DNA of 64,000 nucleotides from Azolla caroliniana (taxonomy: Eukaryota > Polypodiophyta). Of the stretch, positions 1 through 11,383 are shown piece after piece. Under the pieces are notes generated by a model that was not told where the DNA came from, did not search any database, and saw only the letters and a program-made list of their open reading frames with translations. The stretch covers positions 13,020,001-13,084,000 of the forward strand of contig JBHGNT010000001.1 in assembly GCA_043228905.1 (NCBI GenBank). The letters are read 5' to 3'. A program made the translations under genes and the position numbers. Position 1 is the stretch's first letter; every line of letters begins with the position of its first letter.

Positions 1-244
1 TCTTTAAAACATTACACTCTTGCAATAGAAAGTTAGGGAAGTTAGTTCTAAGAGTATTTTTGAGTTCCCATGTGGCATCTTTGATAGATTTATCCATCCA
101 TTTAATTTTAAATTCTGGGATTATTTTAGTACACAAATTTTTTGTTTTAACATCGAGAATTCTTTCTAGTACACGTGATTTAGGAGATAATTCTTCAAAA
201 GTAACCAGAGTTTCAGTTGTAACTGTATTGTCGCCAGAACCTAG
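1..244 (-). pseudogene. CHR1 chromovirus pol, C-terminal end with chromodomain
   Basis: Read on the minus strand this stretch encodes the end of a Ty3/gypsy polyprotein: a linker, then a chromodomain-like segment with ERILDVK, EFKIKWMD, ATWEL and FPNFLLQE motifs at about 10-175. Chromodomains at the end of integrase are typical of chromoviruses and are thought to guide insertion into marked chromatin. The piece stops at 244, where copia C1 begins. The same reading frame resumes at 21216, so this is the far end of the gypsy whose RNase H and integrase lie at 21216-23096. The left end runs out of the window. Confidence is high for the family; whether it was functional before the break is unknown. 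Confidence 0.85.
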
Positions 245-789
245 TGTTGGGAAATCGGTCCCTCCGGATGGGATCCGGTTATGAATGAAGAGGACCCGGT
301 GAGAACTGGAAGAGATCCGAAAACCAGAGGAGACCCGGTGAGAACCGGAAGAGAAGACATACTTGTAAATATGTTTTGAGTAAGCCTATTGAGGCTATAT
401 TTGTAAATAGCCCTAAGTTCATATAAGTATAAATATGACTTAGGGCAGTCAATTTAGAAAGTGTGGTGTTTTTGTCATATTGGTGTATGTGTATAACCGA
501 TGTATAGATAGAGAGTGAGAGAGAGCGAGAGAGTAGCTACGAGCACTTTCAGTTGTAACCGTTGTCTGTCGAAGATATAAAGCACGAGGCCGTTGCCTCT
601 GTGCCTCTACTTTGTATTTCCTCTCATATAGTGATAGTTGGAGACCGTGGGCTCCCATGGTTTTTCTCTATTAGGGTTTTCCACGTAAATATTATGTGTA
701 CTCTCTACTTCCCATTTCTGTGTTTCATTCCCATTTCTATGATTCAAGACTCGGTTGTGGCTAAGAAATATTCCGCACTATTCTTCACA
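245..789 (+). repeat. C1 5' LTR (545 bp)
   Basis: Starts TGTTGGGAAATCGG and ends TTCTTCACA. It matches the split 3' LTR (11011-11297 plus 20998-21215), which lacks about 30 bp of the GACCCGGTGAGAACCGGA-type repeat present here around 290-350. A TATA-like ATAAATATGA lies near 426-436, followed by a GA-rich stretch at 508-532. The second half shares blocks (agcacgaggtcgttgcctc; gggttttccacgtaaa) with solo LTR S3, so the two copia families are related. Confidence 0.92.
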
Positions 790-791
790 AT

Positions 792-1551
792 ATGGTATCC
801 AAGCGAACAACACAGGAAATGGAAGAATCATTCGGTGGCATGTTCAAGCTCACCGGCTCCAACTACTCAGTTTGGAAGTCGAAGATGAGGGATATGCTAG
901 TGATTAAAAATCTTTGGTTGCCAGTACAGTTTGGGGACAAGAGACCAGATAAGATCGACACCACAATGTGGGAGGTGATGCACATGAAGACGACGGCATA
1001 CATCCGGTGCTTCATCGACATGAGCCTATACAACAACTTTAATGAAGAGAGTAAGGCTCATGAACTCTGGGATAGGATCGGCATCATGTTCCAGAACAAG
1101 AATGTCATTAATTGGGTTTCGGTATTCCGAAAGCTAGTGAGGCTCCAGTACTGGGACGGCTCCAACATGACAGAGCACATGAATGCCTTCCAGGGGCTAA
1201 TACACCAAGCAGCCTCGTTGGAAGTACCTCTCGCCGATGAGGTACTCGCATTGCTCTTGCTCGATTCCCTCCCGGATAGCTGGGAGACATTAGTTGTCAC
1301 GTTGGGAAACCCCGGGCCGGAAGGAAAACAATTGTCCCTAGCAAGGGTAAAATCAAGCTTGCTAGATGAAGAAGCTCGCCGGAAGGACCAGGAGTCCAGA
1401 ACCGATCCGAAGGCCTTGGTCACGGAAGATGACCACAACCGGGGAAGAGTCCAGTATCAGAGTCCCCAAAACCGGGATGAGTCGGGGACGAGGTCAAAAT
1501 CAAGGGGACGGCCTACTTTCTTCTACTGTGGGAAGTCGGGGCACTTCTAGA
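792..1551 (+). pseudogene. C1 gag (nucleocapsid), broken at zinc knuckle
   Basis: Copia gag of about 250 aa. An ATG at 792 overlaps the primer site, so the one at 819 (MEESFGGMFKLTG) is a better start. The N-terminus has the usual GSNYSVWKSKMRDML segment, followed by a UBN2-type capsid region with WDRIGIMF and LLLLDSLPDSWE motifs. The C-terminus is basic (RSKSRGRP) and runs into a zinc knuckle, FFYCGKSGHF, which has lost its first Cys and is cut by TAG at 1549-1551 before the last Cys (KNC). Gag would package element RNA. This copy cannot make a complete nucleocapsid. Confidence 0.88.
793..804 (+). promoter_or_regulatory. C1 primer binding site
   Basis: TGGTATCCAAGC follows the 5' LTR by three bases. 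It resembles the TGGTATCAGAGC site complementary to initiator Met tRNA that is intact in C2 and C3, with changes in the second half. Confidence 0.6.
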
Positions 1552-1883
1552 AGAATTGTCGGCACTACCGATTCGAATAAGAGTTTGGACCGAAACGGTT
1601 CGGACCGGAGAGGCCCGGATCGGAAAGGAACGTCGGCGATCGCGACAAGTGAAGAAGAACTGATGCTCATTGCCGAGGAGAATGAGTTAAAACTTGTCGG
1701 CGATGAGACAACGTGGGTTGTCAATTCCGGAGCATCGTTCAACCTGACACCAGACTGGAGATGCTTCTCATCCTACATAGTCGGAGATCACAGTTGTGTC
1801 CAGATGGGGAATAAAGGTACATGCCAAATTGTCGGCATAGGAGATATGTTGTTGACGACATCAACCGGATGCAAGTTGCTGCT
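1552..1883 (+). pseudogene. C1 protease fragment
   Basis: After a frame change from gag, the sequence encodes EENELKLVGDETTWVVNSGAS and continues to CKLLLV, where copia C2 is inserted at 1884. The copia aspartic protease signature is normally VDSGAS; here the catalytic Asp is Asn (WVVNSGAS at about 1705-1735), so even without the insertion the protease would be inactive. Confidence 0.82.
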
Positions 1884-2058
1884 TGTTGAGAATCAAACTC
1901 AACTTCCCATAGATAGGTTTCACACTAGCTCATGGACACTCCAAGCTAGTTGTGTAAATAGTAGAAAGGGTGCTTGCCCTAGCTTAGTTGGTATATAAAC
2001 CAACTCATTCTAATTTAGTCATTGTTGGATGTATCTCGTTTTGTTAATATCATATATA

Positions 2059-2105
<47 letters not shown>

Positions 2106-2179
2106 GTTGTTATACACCCACATACATACGCTCACCTTCCGCTACATTACAACCACTCTTGCCATTCCATTTCTTAACA
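1884..2179 (+). repeat. C2 5' LTR (296 bp)
   Basis: Begins TGTTGAGAATCAAACTCAAC and ends CCATTTCTTAACA. A TATA-like GGTATATAAACC lies at about 1990-2000, followed by a (CT)n run at 2058-2098. The primer site follows directly. Confidence 0.94.
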
Positions 2180-2191
2180 TGGTATCAGAGC
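2180..2191 (+). promoter_or_regulatory. C2 primer binding site (initiator Met tRNA type)
   Basis: TGGTATCAGAGC begins at the first base after the LTR. This is the standard plant copia site complementary to the 3' end of initiator Met tRNA. Confidence 0.9.
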
Positions 2192-2281
2192 ATGTGGTTG
2201 CCTGATCAAGCATTTTTCGACTGTGTTGTGCTGCACGCCAATGATCAACAGAGCCAGCCCATCGACAGAGAAGAAATCACC

Positions 2282-3790
2282 ATGAATAATCAAATGGGAA
2301 GCGCTCTTCCTATCGAGAAGCTCGACAGAATGAACTTTGCATCTTGGGAATACAAGAGGCATCAATATCTTGTCGGACAAGGCTACTGGAGCTACATCGA
2401 AGGAGCTCACGAATCACACCCCAACCCAACACACGCTAACTATCCCGCTTGGGAGCAGGCCGCAAGCCGTGTGTTGTATTGCCTTGCATCATGCGTTCAT
2501 GATCATATGCTTGGCTTCATTCGAGAGGCTAAAACACCGAAGCAGGTGTGGGAAAACCTCAAGAAGATCTTCGCAGCCAATACGGCCGCACGAAAGCTCC
2601 AACTTCGACAGGAGCTGAACAATCTTCAACAAAGGGACATGTCAATCGGCAACTATACCTTGAAGATCAAGGAGTTATGTGATGCCCTCAAATCGATCAA
2701 CGTCGTCATTGACAATGACGAACTGGTGCAGATATGCCTCGGAGGCTTAGCACCGTGTTTCGGCACAATTAGATCGGCTATTCTCGCAAGGGAGAACCCT
2801 CCCTCCTTCTTCGACCTTCAATCGATATTGCTGGTCGAAGAGAATCACGCCCGACAAAGGAACAACGCATCAGATGGTCATTTTCTCTACTCCCAATCGG
2901 ATAATAGAAGAGATTTCGGACGTGGAAACAGAGGTCGTTTTGGACAAGGCCATAATGATCGGCGGAATCAAAGGCGTAACTCCCACCAGTGGCAAGCGGA
3001 CAGGAACGGGCCCAGAGAGCTTGGCGAAAGGGGGAGTCATAATGCCGGACCGAGAAATCGCCGAAACCCAAACGAGTGCGGGTACTGTGGAAAACCTGGC
3101 CACTATGAAGAAGAGTGCCGGAAGAAGAAACGTGAGGAAGGCCGACAACTCACGAACTACGCCACAAACTCCGACTACGGCGACCGTGGCAGAATGTTCA
3201 TAATGAAGCACGAAGCACACTCGATGTATGCATTTGTGACAACCAGCGCCTCCACTCCTAATAGTGTATGGTTATTCAATTCGGGAGCTTCCAATCACAT
3301 GACTTCCCATGAAGATTGGTTTCGGGAATTACAGAAGCCCGAACATCCCGGATATGTCGAAATAAGTGATGATAAGACTCATCCAATACAACATATCGAG
3401 AATGTCCCATTCGAAAACGACGGCGAACAGACCTACCTCAAGAATGTACTACATGTTCCCACCATCACGAAAAATCCGGTCTCAGTCGGCCAGATTGTAG
3501 AACAAGGAATGCAGGTACGCTTTAACAACGATGGGTGCTTCATTGAAAAAGACGATCAAATCGTAGCTCACGGCAGACAAGAAGGCCGTATGTTCATCCT
3601 CGAGTCGAGCGAAGTAAAGTCGGCAATGTACGCAAAAGGCCAGAAAGTCGAAACCGACTTCAAGTTGTGGCACAAGAGAATCAGCCACATCAATCTGCAA
3701 AAGCTTCAAAACATGCAGACAAAAGGAGTCATAATCAGACTCCCGAACTTTACGGAAAAGGAGATCACGGGCGCGTGCGAAGCATGCTAG
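2282..3790 (+). pseudogene. C2 gag-protease region
   Basis: Begins at ATG 2282 (MNNQMGSALPIEKLDRMNF), the first Met matching the copia gag start. In order: N-terminal LDRMNFASWEYKRHQYLVG; UBN2 capsid with VWENLKKIFAANTAARKLQL; a glycine/arginine-rich basic stretch; a zinc knuckle CGYCGKPGHYEEEC; protease with WLFNSGASNHMT, where the catalytic Asp is replaced by Asn; and the pre-integrase segment LWHKRISHINLQKLQ with GACEAC. Translation stops at TAG 3788-3790, at the position of a Gln just after the second CxxC; CAG to TAG is likely. The remaining frame continues unchanged into the integrase. Confidence 0.9.
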
Positions 3791-5089
3791 TTCAGAAAGC
3801 AACGTCGTCATCCATTCCCAAAAGAGTGGAATGTAAGCAAAGGGATCCTAGATGTCATACATTCAGACGTGTGAGGACCAACCCAAACAACTACTTTCGG
3901 CAGATGCCATTACTATGTCACGTTCATCGACAACTTCTCCAGAAATACCTGGATTTATTCGATGAAGCAAAAGAGTGAAGTGTTCGGCCACTTCCAGAAG
4001 TTCAAAGCCGAAGTGGAAAAAGCCACAGGCCGGCATGTATGCTGCCTTCGATCAGATGGAGGCAAAGAATATTTTTCGGATGAGTTCTCAGCGTATCTCC
4101 GCAAGGAAGGAGTCCGACAAGAATTCTTGTGTCAACATACACCTCAACAAAACGGCGTAGCTGTGCGTAAAAACTGCCACATAGTAGAAGTTGCACGAGC
4201 CATGATGAATGAGAAGAACCTGCCGAAATCCTACTGGATAGAAGCGGCGAACACGGCCGTATACCTCATGAATAGGTGCACAACCTCAGGAGTACACACC
4301 ATAACTCCTCATGAGAAGTTCTTTGGAAAGAAGCCGAACTTATCTCATGTCCGCATTTTCCACTCTATCGCCTACGTACATATTCCCGACGATACGCGGC
4401 AAAAGCTTGACCCAAAGTCAGAGAAATGTATCCTCGTAGGATACTCACTCGAACAGAAGGGGTACAAATGCTACAACCCATCTACCCATAAGGTTCGAAC
4501 AAGTCGAGTCGTAGTCTTCGACGAATACGCATCCTGGTATGCATCGGAGAATACTTCGACTCCAACCTTGCTCGATGCGGATGACACCAAAATAAGAATA
4601 GAAGCTGATGATCGTCTCACGCATATGCTCGAAGAAAGTCCAATCTCGACATGGCTAAGCGAACCACAAGAGCCCCCAAGTGATCAAAGCACATCTCGGC
4701 CGAGTCCACTGCTAGACAAAGGCGAGGCGAAAATGCAGGAGTATGAAGATCATTTCGATCTCGACGGTGAGGTCGAAGGCCTCGACATCCACACGGACGG
4801 CGTGAAGAAACCCCTAGAACCCACAAATGACAAGCCACGCCAATGCACGCGCGAGAAGAACCCCATAAACCGCTACGGCTACGATGAATACATGGCGTAT
4901 CATTACGCATTCATGATGAAGGTAGCGTCAGTACGAGAACCGGAAACGCTTTCCGAAGCCACAAAGGATCCACGATGGGTCAACGCGATGAATGAGGAGA
5001 TGGAAGCGTTATGCAAAAATGAGACATTGGATCTCGTCCCTCTCCCCCCGAACAAGAAACCAATTGGTTGCAGGGGATTTACAAGGTGA
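3791..5089 (+). pseudogene. C2 integrase region
   Basis: Same frame as gag. It reads HSDV then TGA (a Trp codon lost), VTFIDNFSRNTW, LRSDGGKEYFS and PQQNGVAVRKN, which together form the D, D, E catalytic core of rve integrases. The copia C-terminal segment follows (KCILVGYSLEQKGYKCY). A long acidic linker leads into the RT start (SEATKDPRWVNAMNEEMEAL). A one-base deletion near 5070 (GCRGFTR in place of a GCKWVYK-type motif) throws the frame and ends this open stretch at 5089. Confidence 0.88.
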
Positions 5090-6234
5090 AGCACAATGTT
5101 GATGGTTACGTAAATCGCTTCAAAGGAAGACTCGTTGCAAAAGGCTATGCACAGACACACGCCATAGACTACGAAGAAACCTTTGCCCCGGTGGCAAAGA
5201 TGATGACAGTACGAACCGTAATCGCGCTAGCAGCAGCAAACGGGTGGCACCTCCATTAGATGGACATGAAAAATGCTTTCCTCCAAGGAGAGCTAGAAGA
5301 AGAGGTGTATATGACACAACCACCCGGATTCGAATCGCGTACTCATCCACATGTCGTATGCCAACTCAAGAAGCCACTTTACGGCCTCAAACAAGCTCCA
5401 CGTGCTTGGCATTCGAAGATCACGCAGTATCTTCATCAAGTCGGATTTCAGATGTCAAAATCCGACAATTCCCTGTACATCCGAAACGAGTCAAATAGCC
5501 CGATAATCATCATCTTGTACGTGGATGATTTGATCATCGGAGGAAAGGATCTCGCCGAGATTAGCAAAGTTAAATCACTTCTTCCCGGCAGATTCGAAAT
5601 GAAAGACCTGCACGAACTTCATTACTTCCTAGGTATTGAAGTAATTCGGACACCAGTCAGGATAATGATCTCACAATGGCACTACGTCCTCAACCTACTA
5701 TACAAATTCGGAATGACAGAGTGCAAACCTGTGACTACCCCCCTTGATCGCAATATCCAGATTGATGCCAGTTCTGGCATGGTTGAGACTGAACCGATCG
5801 ATAGCCTGATCTATCTCACCATTACACGACCCGACCTAAGTTATTCGGTCGGCCTACTTAGCCAATTCATGCAGAATCCGTGTAACCTTCATCTCGATCC
5901 ATGCAGAAGCCGAATACAGGGCCGCGGCAGTCGCCGCATGCGAAGCTGTATGGCTTAAGCGTATACTAAAAGATCTAGGCATACCCATGAAAGATCCAAT
6001 ATGCCTGTACTGCGACAACATGAGCAGTATCTACCTTGCGTGTAACCTCGTATTTCACGCGCCGACTAAACACATCGAAGTGCACTACCTCGTCCAGGCT
6101 AGAGAAATTGACCTCCAACACATCAGCATGCACCTACAAGTCGTTGATATCTTTACGAAGGCCTTAGGCATCGACAAGCTCGGGCAATTTGCATCGGATC
6201 TTGGTCTCACGACGTTCACAGTGCCGAGCTTGAG
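5060..6234 (+). pseudogene. C2 reverse transcriptase and shortened RNase H
   Basis: After the frameshift, RT reads YKVKHNVDGYVNRFKGRLVAKGYAQ-type sequence up to WHLH, then TAG at 5257-5259 (Gln position), then [27 protein letters not shown] and the catalytic [11 protein letters not shown] at about 5515. Near 5897 the sequence jumps from [15 protein letters not shown] straight to [17 protein letters not shown], so about 75 residues of RNase H containing the usual GYTDADW and SWSSKKQ blocks are missing. The end (CDNMSSIYLACN, HIEVHYLV, DIFTKAL) is recognisable. The deletion makes the copy irreparably defective on its own. Confidence 0.88.
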
Positions 6235-6357
6235 GGGGAGTACGCAGACGCAAACACAACACGGATAGGCTACACAATACGCAACACAACCGACTAGACA
6301 AGTCGAAGTACGAACCGAATGACTTTCCGACACATGGAAGTTGTGTTCGAAGGGGCG

Positions 6358-6532
6358 TGTTGAGAATCGAACTCAACTTCCCATAGATAGGTTTCACACT
6401 AGCTCATGGACACTCCAAGCTAGTTGTGTAAATAGTAGAAAGTGTGCTTGCCCTAGCTTAGTTGGTATATAAACCAACTCATTGTAATTTAGTCATTGTT
6501 GGATGTATCTCGTTTTGTTAATATCATATATA

Positions 6533-6581
<49 letters not shown>

Positions 6582-6649
6582 ATACACACACACACATACG
6601 CTCACCTTCCACTGCATTACAACCACTCTTGGCATTCCATTTCTTAACA
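6358..6649 (+). repeat. C2 3' LTR (292 bp)
   Basis: Matches 1884-2179 with few changes and a shorter (CT)n tract plus a CACACA variant at about 6536-6596. It ends TTCTTAACA at 6649, followed by the CTGCT duplication. Confidence 0.94.
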
Positions 6650-6654
6650 CTGCT

Positions 6655-7494
6655 AAAGGATGTCTGACATGTTCTAGAGGTTCGTCTAAACCTGATATTA
6701 GCCGGTCGGCTACATGATGAAGGCTACACTATTACAAGGGAGCCTAATAGTGGCTCGAGCCCGGAAGGTCAACATGCTATATCTTATGCATGCCCGGATA
6801 TGTCGGGAAGAAGTGAACATAGCATCCGACACTGTCGGTGAGCTATGGCACAAAAGACTGTGTCACATGAGCCAGAAGGGGATGAGAAGACTTGCCGAAG
6901 ACAACCTCATTCCGGAGGTGAAAGACGTGCTCCTTGAGAATTGCACCGAGTGCTTGGCCGACAAGCAAAACCGAACTTCTTTCCGAACAAGACCACCGAT
7001 GAGATAGCATTGCACCACTCGAGCTAGTGCATACCGATGTATGTCAAGTGGACACGAAGTCAAATGCCGGAGCGCAGTACTTTGTGACGTTCATAGATGA
7101 CCACAGCCGGAAGCTGTGGGTCTCACCACTGAAGACGAAGGATCAAGTGTTATCCGTCTTCAAGGAGCTCCACGTGAGAGTGGAAAGAGAAACCGGTCGG
7201 AAGTTGAAGGAGGTTCGAGCATATAACAGAGGAGAATACCGTGGGCAGTTCGAGGACTACTACTGGTCGAAGGGAATCCGGCTCAATTTTACCGTATCAA
7301 AGACGCCGGAATTGAACGGGTTGGCTGAACGGATGAACCGGACGGTGATGGACAGAGTTCAGAGCATGCTGGCACATGCAAAGCTACCCAAGACATTTTG
7401 GGTTGAGGCGTTGATGACGGCGAACGTATGTGATAAACAGATCACCCTCAGTACCCTTGGATGGAGACACACCGCAAAGAGTATGGACCGGTAA
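6655..7494 (+). pseudogene. C1 pre-integrase and integrase core
   Basis: C1 resumes after C2. The pre-integrase zinc segment reads ELWHKRLCHMSQKGMRRLA (about 6840) and NCTECLADKQNRTSF. After a frame change, the core reads ELVHTDVCQVD (first Asp), VTFIDDHSRKLWV, VRAYNRGEYRGQ and NGLAERMNRTV. The second catalytic Asp, expected in an SDNGGE-type motif, is Asn here (AYNRGE). The frame shifts again near 7430-7440. This would have been the enzyme that inserts element cDNA; it is not active. Confidence 0.87.
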
Positions 7495-8824
7495 GGACAT
7501 ATCCTACCAGCATCTAATGGTGTTTAGATGTCTCGCTTACGTGCATGTGGCAAGGGACAAGAGAACGAAGCTGGATCCGAAGTCCCAGCCATGCATATTC
7601 CTTGGATACGGCGATGATGAGTTCCATTACCGGGTGTGGGATATGGTCGACAAGAAGGTGTTCCAGAGTCGGGACATAGTCTTCATGGAAGACAAGACCA
7701 TTGCGGACTGGGAGTCGGAGAAGAAGGTGATGAACTCCAGATCATCCAATGAAAACTGGCTTGAGGACACAAGGATATACCCAGTTGAAAACCGGATGTT
7801 AGTCGGTAACCGAATGACACTCGACGAACCGGCCGGGTACGGACAAGAAACCGAATTGACTGAAGAAGAAGAAGAAGAAGACACCGGAACCGGACAACAT
7901 CCCGAATCGGATGAGGATGAGGAACAAACGAAGGAACCGGCAGTCAAAAACCAAGGACGGAGATATCCTCTCCGAGAGAGAAGAGCCCCCCGAAAATTTC
8001 TGGATGCAGAGCATGTGTTGCTAACCGATGAGGGGGAGCCAGAAAGCTTCGAAGAAGCAAAGACAGACACCCACAACCGCAAGTGGTTGAGTTCCATGGA
8101 GGATGAGATGGATTCCCTGCATGAGAACCACACATATGAACTGTCGGAGTTGCCAAAAGGGAACAGAGCACTCCGGAACAAGTGGGTGTACAAGCTGAAA
8201 TCGGAAGATGCCGGAAATCCACCGAGGTATAAAGCCCGAATCGTGGTGAAGGGCTTCCAGCAGAAGAAAGGAGTGGATTTCGATGAGTTCTTTGCCCTGG
8301 TAGTAAAGATGGCATCCATCCGGACGGCATTGGGCATAGCGGCAAGCATGGACCTCGAGGTATAGCAACTAGACGTAAAGACGACGTTCCTCCATGGTGA
8401 CCTCGAAGAGGAGATCTCCATGCAGCAACCGAAAGGATTTGAGAAGAAAGGGAAGGAGCACCTAGTGTGTTGGCTGAAGAAGAGCCTATACGAACTGAAG
8501 CAAGCTCCCTGGCAATGGTACCAGAAGTTCGACTCCTTCATGACCGACAAAGGGTACCACAAAACGCAAGCCGATCACTGCGTGTTTGTGAAGAAATTTG
8601 ACGGCGGAGATTTCCTCATACTCCTCCTATACGTGGATGATATGTTGATCGTCAAATGAGACCAAGTCAAGATACAGATGTTGTAGAAGGCTCTGAACCA
8701 GACCTTCTCAATGAAAGACTTGGGGCCAACAAGACAGATGTTGAGAATGCACATCATCCAGAACCGGTCGAACATGTTGTTGTGGTTGTCAGAGGAGAAG
8801 TACGTGACAAAGGTGCTTCAACGG
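7430..8824 (+). pseudogene. C1 integrase end and RT, interrupted by S1
   Basis: From INRSPSVPLDGDTPQRVW the copia integrase C-terminal region continues (RCLAYVHVARDKRTKLDPKS, IFLGYGDDEFHYRVWD). An acidic linker rich in Glu follows at 7858-7930, then RT: EDEMDSLHENHTYEL, RNKWVYKL, KARIVVKGFQQKKGVDFDE. TAG at 8363-8365 interrupts LEV-QLDVK. The catalytic LLYVDDMLIVK lies at about 8625, followed by TGA at 8657-8659 and a further TAG near 8693. The coding sequence is cut at 8824 by gypsy solo LTR S1 and resumes in frame at 10294. Confidence 0.87.
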
Positions 8825-10078
8825 TGTCGTGAAGATTCTGGGCCATGGTGAGAAACCGGGGAATATCAGAAGAATCAACGGGGTGGAGCATGTGCACTCA
8901 CCCTTGTACAAATGTTGTAGGAGATAGGGGTGCCTTTATAGCGTCGAGTAGGAGTTAAGTCGGGACAGGGAATCCCATGTAAATCGGGATTTATCCCACA
9001 TTGTAACGCATCCCTCTCCTTGTTTTATAAAAGGGAGGGTCCCTTGTAGAGGGGTTGCCCATTTTGAGTTAGGAGGGTATACCGTTAGATTTAGGGTTTG
9101 GGGGTTTTCTCTTAATCTTATTTTTCTTAGGGTTCCACTTTGGTCTCCTTCACTCTATTTCGTTTTAGGGTTTCATTTTGGTCTTCGTCTTCTTTGTCTT
9201 ATGGGTTTGATTCCTTCTTCTTGAGTAGAGGTTTAGTACTTCGTCTCGTTCTTCATCTTGTGAGAGATTATGGGGGATTTAGGGTTTTGGGTTTCTTTAT
9301 GTGATCTAGGTTTCATTAGCTTGGGGTTTCGGGTTTACCTTCTTCTTGGTCGAGTTAGTGTTTTGGTTTGGGGTTTCTACATCAAGGGCTCTTCAGCATT
9401 CCGATGGCGGCACTTGGAGGTTCGGTTTCCTCTCCTTGATGGAGAGCGTTTCACATGGCGGTTGGTTCGAGAAGGGAGGGCGAAGTGGCACGGGAACACT
9501 CCATTGTCTTCGAGGCGTGACCAACGATGGACGTCGTATTCCTAGTAGCCCATTTGACTCGCCTTCACCGGTCCCCCATTCTTATCTTGTTTGTAATAGC
9601 CACCGGATTCGGGCATGTAACCGTCTTGTTGTAAAACTCTTGTAATATATATTCATGTTAGTGTATATCTATCTTCCTTGTAACATATTTGAGTCGGGTC
9701 CATATTCGCAGTGAACCGTCTTTTGTGAAACCCTACATTCGTTGGAGCCGGAAGCCGATTCCGGACCGAAGTTGTTGAGTAGCAAGCTCAACCAGATCCA
9801 GATTGGCTGAATAAGCCTGAGCCAGATCGACATCTGGAAGGATGAGCCAGATCGGTGAGCCGGTGAGCTGGGGAGCCGGTTAGCTAGATCAAGCAGTAAC
9901 CGGAAGCCAAGTAGCAACAAGTCTACTAGGGAGTTAATATCTCGTAGTTAGTGTTAGACGCTCGTGTGAGCATTGAAGTACACCGTACTTCTGTCAGTCC
10001 GTATAGACTTGTATAAAAGTGTTCATTGAACACATACGATGTACAGACTAAGTAATATTTTTTGAATTGAGTTTCTGT

Positions 10079-10123
<45 letters not shown>

Positions 10124-10289
10124 GCTGTAAAGCTCTCTGTTAAACCTATTTTCTGTTTCTATTGCTTCCGCACGCAATTTGTTTCTACAGAAGCCTACAA
10201 AGCTTAAGGACTCCACCATCCGTCTCCCTAGTCCAAGACCCCCACGGTCCCACCTAAGATCCTACACGTACCCGCGGAATACCACGACA
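8825..10289 (+). mobile_element. S1: gypsy solo LTR in C1 RT, with S2 inside
   Basis: Begins TGTCGTGAAGATTCTGG and ends GAATACCACGACA, the same termini as the other gypsy LTRs here (12400, 35576, 42969, 56917). A 4-bp repeat ACGG flanks it (8821-8824 and 10290-10293), and the copia RT frame continues across it. Without the 427-bp S2 insert it is about 1040 bp. TATA box TTTTATAAAAGG at about 9021-9033. The open frames at 9270-9645 lie in the leader and resemble no known protein. No internal gypsy sequence is present, so it arose by LTR-LTR recombination. Confidence 0.88.
9773..10199 (+). mobile_element. S2: copia solo LTR inside S1
   Basis: Begins TGTTGAGTAGCAAGCTCAAC and ends TTTGTTTCTACA. 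Flanks are GAAGT (9768-9772) and GAAGC (10200-10204), a 5-bp duplication with one change. Blocks such as ccggtgagctggggagccgg and cgtgtgagcattgaagta match the inverted LTRs of C5 (52102-52514, 58100-58507), so it belongs to the same copia family. A (CT)n run lies at 10080-10118. Confidence 0.88.
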
Positions 10290-10995
10290 ACGGTTCAACA
10301 TGTCGGAGGCGAAACCGGTCGGATCGACACTTCCGGCAAAATGCAAGCTATCCGGAAAATAAAGCCCGAGGACAAAGGCGGAGAAGACGGATATGATGAA
10401 GATACCATATGCCTCTGCTGTCGGAAGCTTAATGTAAGCAATGGTGTGCACCCGGCCGGATATCGTATATGCAGTCCGAGTGGTGAGCCGGTTCATGAGC
10501 AATCCCAGAAAAGAGCACTGGAATGCGGTCAAGTGGATACTCCGGTATCTGAAAGGCACCTCAAGTATGTGCCTCCGGTTCAACTCCAGTAATCCCCAAC
10601 TTGACGGATTCACAGATTCGGATATGTCATGACTTATGCAGGGGGAACTGTTTCGTGGCAATCGAGGTTGCAAAAGACGGTTGTGTTGTCAACCACGGAG
10701 GCGGAGTACATGGCAGTTGTGGAAGCCGGCAAGGAGATAATCTGGATGAAGGACTTCATTGGAGAGCTAGGGATCTAACAGGAGGAATATCGGCTCTACT
10801 GCGATAGTCAAAGTGCCATCCACCTTGCAAAGAACGCGGCCTACCATTCTCGGACGAAACATATCTAGCGGAGGTACCACTGGATCTGGGAGAGAGTAGA
10901 AGATCAAGAGTTCATGCTAACGAAGATCCACACGGAGGAGAAAGGTCGGAACGCGTGCGGAAAGCGGATCGGGCTGGTGAGACATCCCATGCCGG
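10290..10995 (+). pseudogene. C1 RT end and RNase H
   Basis: Continuation of C1 pol after S1: RFNMSEAKPV, then AMVCTRPDIVYAVRVVSRFM, EHWNAVKWILRYLKGTSS and DGFTDSDMS. After a frameshift it reads TTEAEYMAVVEAGKEIIWM, YCDSQSAIHLAKN and YHSRTKHI. These are the RT thumb and RNase H blocks of copia. Several stops are present (after LSGK, after GSLM, after RTKHI). The polypurine tract and 3' LTR follow. Confidence 0.87.
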
Positions 10996-11000
10996 ACTGA

Positions 11001-11009
11001 AGGGGGAGA
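11001..11009 (+). promoter_or_regulatory. C1 polypurine tract
   Basis: AGGGGGAGA immediately before the 3' LTR start at 11011; the plus-strand primer site expected for an LTR retrotransposon. Confidence 0.8.
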
Positions 11010-11010
11010 T

Positions 11011-11297
11011 TGTTGGGAAATCGATCCCTCCGGATGGGATCCGGTTATGAATGAGGAGGACCCGGTGAGAACCAGAAGAGAAGACATACTTGTAAATATG
11101 TTTTGAGCAAGCCTATTGAGGCTATATTTGTAATTAGCCCTAAGTTCATATAAGTATAAATATGACTTAGGGCAATCACTTTAGAAAGTGTGGTTTTTTA
11201 TCATATTGTTGTATGTGTATAACTGATGTACAGACAAAGAGTGAGAGAGAGCGACAGAGTAGCTACGAGCACTTTCAGTTGTAACCATTGTCTGGCG
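11011..11297 (+). repeat. C1 3' LTR, first half
   Basis: Matches 245-575 of the 5' LTR from TGTTGGGAAATCG to TTGTCTG. It is cut at 11297, where H1 begins; the last eight bases, GTCTGGCG, are the left copy of the H1 target duplication. Confidence 0.92.
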
Positions 11298-11383
11298 CAT
11301 GGTTGTTTACGTACCTGTATTTAACATTTAAATATGTATAGTACCTCATCATTTGTATAGTACGTACTATACCTCAATGTTGT
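11298..11383 (+). repeat. H1 left terminal inverted repeat
   Basis: About 85 bp related, in inverted orientation, to 20890-20989. Shared blocks include GGTTGTT, GTATTTAAC and GTATAGTACCTC. It also holds the short palindrome GTATAGTACGTACTATAC at about 11356-11373, a subterminal structure of the kind transposases bind. Confidence 0.75.

Larger units (their letters stand above)
1884..6649 (+). mobile_element. Copia element C2, complete but decayed
   Basis: Plus-strand copia of 4766 bp inside the protease gene of C1. LTRs are 1884-2179 and 6358-6649; the target duplication is CTGCT (1879-1883 and 6650-6654). A primer site, gag, protease, integrase, RT and a shortened RNase H are present in copia order. 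It carries at least three nonsense codons, one frameshift and an internal deletion, so it is non-autonomous. Confidence 0.95.

Noticed and set aside
9270-9645. Plus-strand ORFs of 91 and 99 codons in S1
   Set aside because: They lie in the leader part of a gypsy LTR, overlap each other in different frames and show no domain.
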